From the NCBI GenBank assembly GCA_022563655.1, contig JADFMW010000167.1:1-5868 (forward strand): a DNA stretch of 5,868 nucleotides, given 5' to 3'. Below, piece after piece: positions 1 through 5,557 of the stretch. The position numbers and the translations under genes are program-made. Position 1 is the first letter of the stretch. Every line of letters begins with the position of its first letter. The notes under the pieces were generated by a model that was not told the DNA's origin, did not search any database, and saw only the letters and a program-made list of their open reading frames with translations. The stretch is from Pseudomonadota bacterium (GTDB lineage Bacteria > Pseudomonadota > Alphaproteobacteria > JAAXGF01).

Positions 1-2
1 CG

Positions 3-1751
3 GCGGCGCTGCCCGCCGCCGTCCGACACCTGCACGCGGGCCAGCTTCAGCGGTCCGAGGCGTTGTGCCGAGAGGTTCTCGAGGCTCGGCCGGACCATCA
101 CGCGGCGCTGCATCTCCTCGGCGTCGTCATGCACCGGATGGGCCGGAAGGAGGCGGCCGTCGAGCTCATCGGCAAGGCCGTCGCGCTCAGGCCCGACTAC
201 GCCGAGGCGCACAACGGTCTCGGCAACGTGCTCGCCGAGATGGGCCGGCTTGGCGAGGCCGCCGCCGCCTATCGCATGACCGTCGCCGTCAAGCCCGGCT
301 ACGCGGAAGCGCACTGCAACCTGGGCACGACGCTGTCCGAGCTGGGCGAGTTCGACGAAGCCGCCGCCGCGCTCGAGAAGGCCATCGCGCTCAAGCCCGA
401 TCTGGCGCAAGCGCACAACAACCTCGGCATCGTGCTGCAGAAGCAGGAGAAGTTCGCCGACGCCGCTTCCTCGTGCCGAAGAGCCATCGCCATCAATCCC
501 AAGCTGGCGGAAGCCCACAACAACCTCGGCAGTGCGCTCAAGGACCTGGGCCGCTTCGACGAGGCCGTCGCGGCTTGTCGAAAGGCCATCGCGCTGAAGC
601 GCAACTTCGCCGAGGCGCATACGAACCTTGGCAACGCGCTCAAGGAACAGAGAAAGCTGGCCGAGGCCGTCGCCGCGCAGCGAAAGGCGATCGCGCTCAA
701 GCCCGACTATGCAGAGGCGCACAACAACCTCGGCAACGCGCTCAAGGAGCAGGGCAAGCTCGACGAGGCGATTGCCGCCTATGACCGCGCGCTCGCCGTC
801 GATCCCGATTACGCCGAGGCGAGGTTCGGCCGCGCCGTGGTTCATCTCTTGCGCGGCAACTTCGCCGCGGGCTGGCGCGACTACATGGCGCGCCGGAGCA
901 TGAAGCGCGCGGGCCCCGAGGTCCACAGGGAGCCCCTGGGGCCGGAGCTTGCCGGCAAGCGCGTGCTCGTGGTCAAGGACCAGGGCCTGGGCGACGAGAT
1001 CTTCCTGCTGCGCTTCGCGCCCCGGCTCGAGGCCCGCGGCGCGACGATCTCCTACCTAGCCGACCCCAGAATCGCCGCCATGGTGGGGCGGTTGCCGTTC
1101 ATCGCCCGGCTTGCCGGTCCGGAGGAGGGCCCAGGGACGTTCGATCTCGTGCTCTCGGTAGGAGACTTGCCGTATCTGCTAGGCATGAATGAAGAACGCG
1201 ACATCCCGCCCTCGACCGAGCTTTCGGTTCTGCCCGAGCGGCTGGCGGAGATACGCGCCCGGCTGAGCAGCCTCGGCCCGCCACCGTATATCGGCGTCAC
1301 TTGGCGCGCCGGCACCCAGGAGACTGGCCGGCTGTCGAAGATCGCGCCGCTGGAGCGTCTCGCGGCGGGGCTGCGGCCGGCCGGCGGAACCGTGGTCGCG
1401 GTGCAGCGCAACCCGGCCGCGGGCGAGATCGAGGCCTTCGCCGGAGCGCTCGGCCGCGACGCCCACGACCTCACGGCGCTCAACGACGACCTCGAGGGCA
1501 TGCTGGCGCTGGTCGATCTCTTGGACGACTATGTCTGCGTCAGCAACCTCAACGTTCAGCTCCGCGCCGCGCGGGGACGCGCCTCGCGCGTGCTGATCCC
1601 CAACCCGCCGGAGTTCCGCTGGATGGCGGCGGGCGAGGAATCTCCGTGGTTTCCGGGAACGCCGCTCTACCGGCAGACGGCCGACGGCGACTGGGATCGG
1701 GCGTTTGCGGTCCTCGCGCGCGACCTCGCCGCCGCCTGGCCGGCGGGCTAG
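3..1751 (+). CDS. TPR protein with C-terminal GT-B (heptosyltransferase-like) domain, 5' end outside window
   Basis: The frame is open from the left edge, so the N-terminus is missing. A TTG at 63 could pass for a start, but the codons before it (3-62) encode residues that match the first TPR helix of the gene at 3141 (AVRHLHAGQL against ALKHHHAGNL), so translation begins further upstream. About eight 34-residue TPRs follow (units start at 102, 204, 306, 408, 510, 612 and 714, plus the partial one at the edge), with the signature A-H-N-N-L-G and P-D-Y-A-E. A degenerate ninth unit leads into the catalytic part from about 945. That part shows K-R-V-L-V-V-K-D-Q-G-L-G-D-E (957-998), I-G-V-T-W-R-A-G, V-S-N-L-N-V-Q-L (1539 on), P-N-P-P-E-F-R-W (1599-1622) and S-P-W-F-P (1641-1655). 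This is the pattern of TPR-linked GT9/heptosyltransferase-like glycosyltransferases. The usual His before Leu in the donor-site motif appears to be Gln here. It is probably a cytoplasmic sugar transferase; donor and acceptor are unknown. Family placement is fairly sure, activity is inferred. Confidence 0.85.
   Translation, partial: AALPAAVRHLHAGQLQRSEALCREVLEARPDHHAALHLLGVVMHRMGRKEAAVELIGKAVALRPDYAEAHNGLGNVLAEMGRLGEAAAAYRMTVAVKPGYAEAHCNLGTTLSELGEFDEAAAALEKAIALKPDLAQAHNNLGIVLQKQEKFADAASSCRRAIAINPKLAEAHNNLGSALKDLGRFDEAVAACRKAIALKRNFAEAHTNLGNALKEQRKLAEAVAAQRKAIALKPDYAEAHNNLGNALKEQGKLDEAIAAYDRALAVDPDYAEARFGRAVVHLLRGNFAAGWRDYMARRSMKRAGPEVHREPLGPELAGKRVLVVKDQGLGDEIFLLRFAPRLEARGATISYLADPRIAAMVGRLPFIARLAGPEEGPGTFDLVLSVGDLPYLLGMNEERDIPPSTELSVLPERLAEIRARLSSLGPPPYIGVTWRAGTQETGRLSKIAPLERLAAGLRPAGGTVVAVQRNPAAGEIEAFAGALGRDAHDLTALNDDLEGMLALVDLLDDYVCVSNLNVQLRAARGRASRVLIPNPPEFRWMAAGEESPWFPGTPLYRQTADGDWDRAFAVLARDLAAAWPAG
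102..815 (+). repeat. Tandem 102-base TPR-coding repeats, first gene
   Basis: Seven full 102-base units in register, each encoding one 34-residue TPR, start at 102, 204, 306, 408, 510, 612 and 714. Units share stretches such as the codons for A-H-N-N-L-G and A-I-A-L-K-P-D. Neighbouring units are similar at the DNA level, so unit gain or loss by slippage or recombination is plausible. One segment (181-230) matches 3415-3464 of the second TPR gene at 45 of 50 bases by hand alignment. Confidence 0.85.
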
Positions 1752-1793
1752 CGATCGATGGAGCCAGAGCGCCGGCGGGCGACCGGGGTCCGA

Positions 1794-1840
1794 GCGCCCT
1801 CGGCACCTCGAGCGCTCCGAGGCTGGCTCGCCGAGGGCGC
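1794..1840. terminator. Nested inverted repeat after the first TPR gene, possible terminator
   Basis: An 11-base perfect inverted repeat (1794-1804 with 1830-1840) encloses a second 5-base stem (1806-1810 with 1818-1822, 7-base loop). It lies 42 bases past the stop codon at 1749-1751. No T-run follows, so it is not a textbook intrinsic terminator. In GC-rich genomes such hairpins can still end transcription or protect a 3' end. It could also be a dispersed palindromic element. Confidence 0.45.
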
Positions 1841-1898
1841 GCGGTTGCGGTAGCGCCATGTGCGGGTTAGGCTGCGCGCGGCCGATCTTGAGCGGCCT

Positions 1899-1949
1899 GC
1901 CCCGACGCGACAGGGGCGGATGATTCTCAAACCGCCGCGGGAGCGGCGG
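1899..1949 (+). promoter_or_regulatory. GC hairpins in the leader of the radical SAM gene
   Basis: Two inverted repeats precede the gene at 1991. One has a 5-base stem (1899-1903 with 1913-1917, 9-base loop). The other has a 7-base stem (1932-1938 with 1943-1949) closed by the four-base loop GGGA. The second ends 41 bases before the start codon, outside the ribosome-binding site. They could be leader structure or simply GC-rich chance; no known riboswitch was recognised. The rest of 1752-1990 holds no convincing gene or promoter. Confidence 0.25.
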
Positions 1950-1975
1950 GCGAGCCGGGAGCATTATGCGCGGTC

Positions 1976-1980
1976 GGAGG
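1976..1980 (+). promoter_or_regulatory. Shine-Dalgarno of the radical SAM gene
   Basis: GGAGG lies 10 bases upstream of the ATG at 1991. It supports that start and suggests the gene is translated independently of the TPR gene 239 bases upstream. Confidence 0.75.
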
Positions 1981-1990
1981 AAATACGCGA

Positions 1991-2974
1991 ATGCCGCTCA
2001 AGACTGACATCCACATCCGGCAAATAGCGCTGGAGATCAACGGAGGGTGCAACTTTAAGTGCCCCATGTGTCCCCAGTCCGGCGGCCGGGAGAAGGAATT
2101 CCTGAAGAAGCTGCCCTTCGACGTCTTCAGGAAAATTGTCGACGACGGCGCCGGATACGGCCTCGAGGTGGTCAGCCTGCAAGGCTCGGGCGAGCCGACG
2201 CTGAACCGGGACATGTCGCGTTACGTCGCCTACGTAAAGCAAAAAGGCCTCAGGTGCATCAGCCTGACCAACGGTTACCGGCTCGACGCCGAGATGAGCG
2301 AATCGCTCATCCGAGCCGGGATCGACGATCTGCGCCTTTCCGCCGTCGGCTACGACCGGGAGACGTACAAGACGTGGATGAGCATGGACGCCTTCGATCG
2401 CGTGCGCGGCCACGTCAGGGATTTCATCACCCTGAACGATCGGCTCGGAGGCCGGTCCGCGCTCGGCCTTTACCATCTCATCCTTGACATCAAACGGCGC
2501 GAGCACGAGGTCGAGCAGTACCGCAGGAACTGGATCGACTATACCGGCGCACCGGGCGAAATCTGGATGATGCACAACTGGGCCGGCACCTATGGCGACA
2601 TCCCCTACGGCCGCCGCGCGAGCGAAACGCGCAGCTGCGGCCGGCCGCACGCGCCCTACCTCTATGTCCGGGCCGGCGGGCTCAACGGCCAACACGGGGC
2701 CGTGGTTGCGTGCTGTTTCACTCTCGGCAGGGACAGCGAGGCCGTTCTCGGTCACCTCGACAGCCAGACCATCGAAGAGGTGATCAAGGGCGAACGATAC
2801 GAGGAGCTGCGCCGCCTGCACCACGAGAAGCGGTTCGACGAGGTCCCGTATTGCAAGGACTGCGACCAGCTCTACGAGTGCCCGGAAAGCCTGGTCTGGA
2901 CCAATATCCCGGGCAAGCAGTACGGACAGGCCAAGGTCCTCAAGGACCTCGATTTCAGACAATACGCCGTGTAG
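1991..2974 (+). CDS. Radical SAM/SPASM domain protein
   Basis: This is a 327-residue protein, complete, with a good ribosome-binding site. The radical SAM cluster motif is C20-x3-C24-x2-C27 (C-N-F-K-C-P-M-C), which should bind the [4Fe-4S] cluster that cleaves S-adenosylmethionine. G-S-G-E-P-T-L at 65-71 is the expected SAM-binding 'GGEP'-type segment. The C-terminal third carries SPASM-style cysteines at C216, C241/C242, C288, C291 and C297, likely ligands of one or more auxiliary clusters. There is no signal peptide or membrane segment, so it should be cytoplasmic. SPASM enzymes act on peptides (RiPP maturation) or on small molecules and sugars (dehydrogenation, epimerisation). No small precursor-peptide gene is visible next to it, and its neighbours are glycan-type transferases, so a sugar or protein-modification role is favoured by context only. 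The substrate is unknown. Confidence 0.9.
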   Translation: MPLKTDIHIRQIALEINGGCNFKCPMCPQSGGREKEFLKKLPFDVFRKIVDDGAGYGLEVVSLQGSGEPTLNRDMSRYVAYVKQKGLRCISLTNGYRLDAEMSESLIRAGIDDLRLSAVGYDRETYKTWMSMDAFDRVRGHVRDFITLNDRLGGRSALGLYHLILDIKRREHEVEQYRRNWIDYTGAPGEIWMMHNWAGTYGDIPYGRRASETRSCGRPHAPYLYVRAGGLNGQHGAVVACCFTLGRDSEAVLGHLDSQTIEEVIKGERYEELRRLHHEKRFDEVPYCKDCDQLYECPESLVWTNIPGKQYGQAKVLKDLDFRQYAV

Positions 2975-2977
2975 CGG

Positions 2978-2999
2978 GCGACCTCGCCGGCGCCTGGCC
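2978..2999 (+). repeat. Near-copy of the 3' end of the first TPR gene
   Basis: Bases 2978-2999 match 1720-1741, the last codons of the first TPR gene (D-L-A-A-A-W), at 21 of 22 positions. A TAG followed by CG also appears in nearly the same place after both copies (stop at 1749-1751; TAG at 3006-3008, one base closer). The copy begins four bases after the stop codon of the radical SAM gene. It reads like the remnant of a related gene end. Confidence 0.6.
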
Positions 3000-3035
3000 C
3001 GGGCGTAGCGCCCGACCGGGGCAAGGCGGCCCCGG
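3000..3035 (+). terminator. Adjacent GC hairpins after the radical SAM gene
   Basis: A 6-base stem (3000-3005 with 3009-3014, loop TAG) is followed at once by a 7-base stem (3016-3022 with 3029-3035, 6-base loop). They begin 25 bases past the stop codon. No T-run follows, so a terminator role is possible but not shown. Confidence 0.3.
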
Positions 3036-3082
3036 GGATGCGCCGCGGGCGAGATAAACGAGCGTCCGTTTCCTTGCCGCTG

Positions 3083-3112
3083 CTGGCAAATCGGGGGCGG
3101 AACGGATAGTAT
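3083..3112 (+). promoter_or_regulatory. Weak sigma70-like promoter candidate
   Basis: CTGGCA (3083-3088) and TAGTAT (3107-3112), separated by 18 bases, each match the sigma70 consensus at four of six positions. They sit just upstream of the TPR-sulfotransferase gene and would give a leader of roughly 20 bases. A match of this quality can occur by chance. Confidence 0.25.
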
Positions 3113-3129
3113 GGCCGCACTTCTTCGCT

Positions 3130-3135
3130 AGGTGG
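3130..3135 (+). promoter_or_regulatory. Shine-Dalgarno deciding the start at 3141
   Basis: AGGTGG ends 5 bases before ATG at 3141. An in-frame GTG at 3132 lies inside this site and has no ribosome-binding site of its own, so 3141 is the better start. Confidence 0.55.
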
Positions 3136-3140
3136 AACCG

Positions 3141-5057
3141 ATGGAGCGGAAGCAACCAAACCAGCAGGCGAACCCCCAGGGCGGCGAGGCCGCGTCACCG
3201 GCATCCGAGCCGCCGCTCAGCAACGAGACGGTCACGGCGGCGCTGGATGCCGCCCTGAAGCACCATCACGCGGGCAACCTTCGTGAGGCCGAGGCCGTAT
3301 ACAACAAGATTCTCGAGCTGCAGCCCAGCAATCACGAGGCGTTGCATCTCCTCGGCTTCGTCATGCATCAGGTGGGCAGGAAAAAGGACGCCGCCGACCT
3401 CATCGGCAAGGCGGTCGCGCTCAAGCCCGACTACGCCGAGGCGCTCAACAACCTCGGCAACGTGTTCGTGGATCAGGGCGAGTACGAGGAAGCCATCGCC
3501 GTATATCAAAAGGCGATCGCCCTCAACCCCACGTTCGCGCAGACGCACAGCAACCTCGGCACCCTGCTGTGCGGCCAGGAAAAGTTCGACGAGGCCCTCG
3601 CCGCGTGCCAAAAGGCCGTCGCCCTCGACCCCAACCTGGCGGGAGCGCACAACAACCTCGGTTTCGTGCTGCAGAAGCAGGACAAGCATGCGGAATCCGC
3701 CGCCTCTTTTCGCAAGGCCATCGCGCTCGAGCCCACCTATGCCGAGGCGCACAACAACCTGGGCAACGTGCTGAGAAACCAGCGCAAGGACCGCGCTGCC
3801 GTCGCCTCGTACCAGAGGGCGCTCGCGCTCAAGCCCGACTACCCCGACGCGCACACGAACCTCGGCGTCGCGTTCAAGTCTCTGGGCAGGCTCGACGATG
3901 GCGTCGCCGCCCACCGCAAGGCCATCGAGCTCAAGCCCAGGTACGTTGACGCGCACGTCAACCTCGGCATCGTGCTCGCGCGCCAAGGCAAGATAGAGGA
4001 GGCCCTCGACAGTTACCGGCGCGCGCTCGAGATCAGTCCAAACCACCTGGGCGCGCACTTCAATCACGCCATGGATCACCGCTTCGTCCCCGGCGATCCC
4101 CTGATCGAAACGCTCAAGGGGTTATTGGAGATCGAGGATATTACCGAGAAACAAAGGGACACCGTTCTGTTCGCCCTCGGCAAGGCCCACGACCAAATCG
4201 GGCGCTACGCCGATGCCTTCTCGTATCACTCGAGGGCGAACGAGGGAACGGCCAAGCGGGTCAACTTCGATCCGTCTCGAAACGAGAAAGAAATCATGGC
4301 GATCAAGGATACCTTTCGGGGACGGCAAGACCCCAAGGGCGCGACTTCGGGCGAGGCGGCGCCCGTGCCGATCTTCGTGATCGGGATGTCACGGTCGGGA
4401 AAGACCTTGGTCGAAGCGCTGTTGTCCCAACACGTAGACGCCTACGGCGCCGGCGAGAGTCACGAATGGACCAACGCCGTGGCGACGGTTATCGAACGGA
4501 ACGCGATTACCGACTTATTTCCAGACCTCATGGCGTTCTTGTCCGAGGATAATTTGAGAGAGGTCGGAAATATATACACTGAGAATATTCGAATCGACTC
4601 ACCAGATTGCAAGTTGATTATCGACACGATGCCCGCTAATTACCGATTTGTCGGCATGATCCTCCAGGCCCTCCCGACAGCAAAAATTATATACACCCAT
4701 CGCGATCCACTGGATAATTGTTTGTTTGTATATTTTTATCGATATGCCAACGGCCACTTCTATTCATATGACCCACGTCATCTTGCCTCTTTTTTTACCG
4801 CTCACCGTGACCTGATGGCGCATTGGCGGCGGCTGTACGGAGACCGGATGCTCAGCGTGCGTTACGAGGACCTGGTGCGAAATCCCGCCGACGTGGGCGC
4901 CCGGATCTACGAGTTCTGCGGCCTTGACCACGACCCCGCGGCGGTCACGAGCACGTTCACGACCGACGAGATCGGCCACTGGAAACATTACGAGCCGTAC
5001 CTCGACGCGCTACGCCAGGCGCACGAGGGACTGACTCGGCGATCGAACGGCGATTAG
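3141..5057 (+). CDS. TPR-repeat sulfotransferase (Sulfotransfer_3-like)
   Basis: This is a complete 638-residue protein counted from the ATG at 3141. Residues 1-31 are polar and probably disordered. Eight TPRs of 34 residues cover about 32-303, and a helical linker runs to about 400. From about 410 comes a sulfotransferase domain that would move sulfate from PAPS to a hydroxyl or amine on a glycan or protein. The 5'-phosphosulfate loop is G-M-S-R-S-G-K-T (415-422), where the family usually has G-x-P-R-S-G-T-T/S. The 3'-phosphate region is T-H-R-D-P-L-D-N-C-L-F (519-529), followed by G-H-F-Y-S and later V-R-Y-E-D-L-V. The Ser normally eight residues after the Arg is Phe529 here. The domain ends with W-K-H-Y-E-P-Y-L near the C-terminus. 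No signal or membrane segment is seen. The repeats are close relatives of those in the gene ending at 1751. Family assignment is strong; catalytic competence is less certain because of the altered residues. Confidence 0.88.
   Translation: MERKQPNQQANPQGGEAASPASEPPLSNETVTAALDAALKHHHAGNLREAEAVYNKILELQPSNHEALHLLGFVMHQVGRKKDAADLIGKAVALKPDYAEALNNLGNVFVDQGEYEEAIAVYQKAIALNPTFAQTHSNLGTLLCGQEKFDEALAACQKAVALDPNLAGAHNNLGFVLQKQDKHAESAASFRKAIALEPTYAEAHNNLGNVLRNQRKDRAAVASYQRALALKPDYPDAHTNLGVAFKSLGRLDDGVAAHRKAIELKPRYVDAHVNLGIVLARQGKIEEALDSYRRALEISPNHLGAHFNHAMDHRFVPGDPLIETLKGLLEIEDITEKQRDTVLFALGKAHDQIGRYADAFSYHSRANEGTAKRVNFDPSRNEKEIMAIKDTFRGRQDPKGATSGEAAPVPIFVIGMSRSGKTLVEALLSQHVDAYGAGESHEWTNAVATVIERNAITDLFPDLMAFLSEDNLREVGNIYTENIRIDSPDCKLIIDTMPANYRFVGMILQALPTAKIIYTHRDPLDNCLFVYFYRYANGHFYSYDPRHLASFFTAHRDLMAHWRRLYGDRMLSVRYEDLVRNPADVGARIYEFCGLDHDPAAVTSTFTTDEIGHWKHYEPYLDALRQAHEGLTRRSNGD
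3234..4049 (+). repeat. Tandem 102-base TPR-coding repeats, second gene
   Basis: Eight 102-base units in register start at 3234, 3336, 3438, 3540, 3642, 3744, 3846 and 3948. Unit order parallels the first gene: unit two in both reads L-H-L-L-G-x-V-M-H, and unit five in both contains V-L-Q-K-Q. This suggests duplication of the whole array and not independent expansion. Confidence 0.85.
4501..4800. other. AT-rich patch inside the sulfotransferase domain
   Basis: By hand count 130 of 300 bases are G or C (about 43%), against about 63-65% in sampled 60-base lines upstream (3421-3480) and downstream (4861-4920). The lowest line, 4681-4740, has 18 of 60. The reading frame is intact throughout and the encoded protein stays sulfotransferase-like. 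Third codon positions are often A or T here, unlike the TPR part of the same gene. Confidence 0.8.
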
Positions 5058-5071
5058 GGATTGGCGGTTGG

Positions 5072-5096
5072 GCGGTCCCGGTCCGGGTGAGACCGC
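5072..5096 (+). terminator. Hairpin after the TPR-sulfotransferase gene
   Basis: A 6-base stem (5072-5077 with 5091-5096) encloses 13 bases that can themselves pair (5077-5081 with 5083-5087). It starts 15 bases past the stop codon. No T-run follows, so this is a weak terminator candidate. Confidence 0.25.
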
Positions 5097-5131
5097 GATC
5101 CTGGGGCAGGGACTGGAGTGACGTGCGATCG

Positions 5132-5557
5132 ATGAGCGCGAAGCCGTTTCCGGTGTATGTCGGCTGGGATAGCCGCGAGGATATCGCGTATCAAGCGTGC
5201 CGCCATTCGCTTCTCGAGCGCGCCACGGTGCCGATTTCGGTCACGCCCTTGAAGCAGGACGAGCTCAGCGCCCGCGGCTTGTGCCACAGGCCGCCCGATC
5301 CACTGGCCTCGACCGAGTTCACTTATACCCGGTTCCTGGTGCCTCATTTGGCCGGCCATGCCGGTTGGGCGCTGTTCTGCGACTGCGATTTTCTGTGGGT
5401 CAAGTTCGATCCCGAGCACTTTACAACCACTGGCTTTGACCAGTTGTGCGGCAAGTTGACCAACCAATCCCAACCCAATCACGGCGACATTTTCGCCGAG
5501 CGTCAACGCAGCTTGTCGGACCCCTTGCATTGCAATTGCACCGAGTGTTACGAATGA
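5132..5557 (+). pseudogene. Truncated GT-A (GT8-like) glycosyltransferase
   Basis: From the ATG at 5132 the protein begins like a nucleotide-sugar glycosyltransferase of GT-A fold: P-V-Y-V-G-W-D-S-R-E-D near the N-terminus, then S-T-E-F-T-Y-T-R-F-L-V-P, then A-L-F-C-D-C-D-F-L-W with the metal-binding DxD at residues 84-86 (5381-5389). After about 5400 the reading is no longer glycosyltransferase-like. It runs antisense to a dehydrogenase gene and stops at 5557, so the enzyme lacks its acceptor half and should be inactive. Relatives are typically well over 200 residues, against 141 here. An in-frame GTG at 5087 would add 15 residues without family-like sequence. GGAG at 5115-5118 is a weak ribosome-binding site 13 bases before the ATG. 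It may be a real broken gene or the product of a chimeric assembly. Confidence 0.7.
5375..5401. other. Tail-to-tail junction of two truncated genes
   Basis: The plus strand reads glycosyltransferase up to D-C-D-F-L-W (5381-5398), and the minus strand reads dehydrogenase down to L-D-P-Q-K-I-A-V-A-E (5406-5375). The same bases therefore satisfy both families, which places the breakpoint in this short overlap. Codon boundaries of the two strands coincide. Base composition falls to the right of it. Confidence 0.65.

Noticed and set aside
63..65. TTG as the true start of the first TPR gene
   Set aside because: The codons before it continue a TPR helix matching the second TPR protein, so the gene extends beyond the left edge.
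1752..1990. Small precursor-peptide gene upstream of the radical SAM enzyme
   Set aside because: No short frame with a ribosome-binding site and peptide-like composition was found. Open frames here are GC-rich shadows overlapping the end of the TPR gene.
1964..2962. 332-codon open frame on the minus strand opposite the radical SAM gene
   Set aside because: The plus strand carries clear radical SAM and SPASM motifs and a good ribosome-binding site. The minus frame is a GC-rich shadow without a recognisable domain.
3195..4079. Long open frame on the minus strand (294 codons) opposite the second TPR array
   Set aside because: It is the antisense of GC-rich tandem TPR repeats, with periodic protein sequence that mirrors the 102-base units, no recognisable family and no ribosome-binding site. 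A similar shadow occurs at 299-700 opposite the first array.
5125..5134. Ten-base word GCGATCGATG shared with 1751-1760
   Set aside because: A 10-base match within nearly 6 kb is expected by chance, and the two contexts (a gene end and a gene start) differ.
5054..5374. Continuation of the minus-strand dehydrogenase frame to 5054
   Set aside because: Below the junction the translation no longer resembles the dehydrogenase and lies antisense to recognisable glycosyltransferase sequence.
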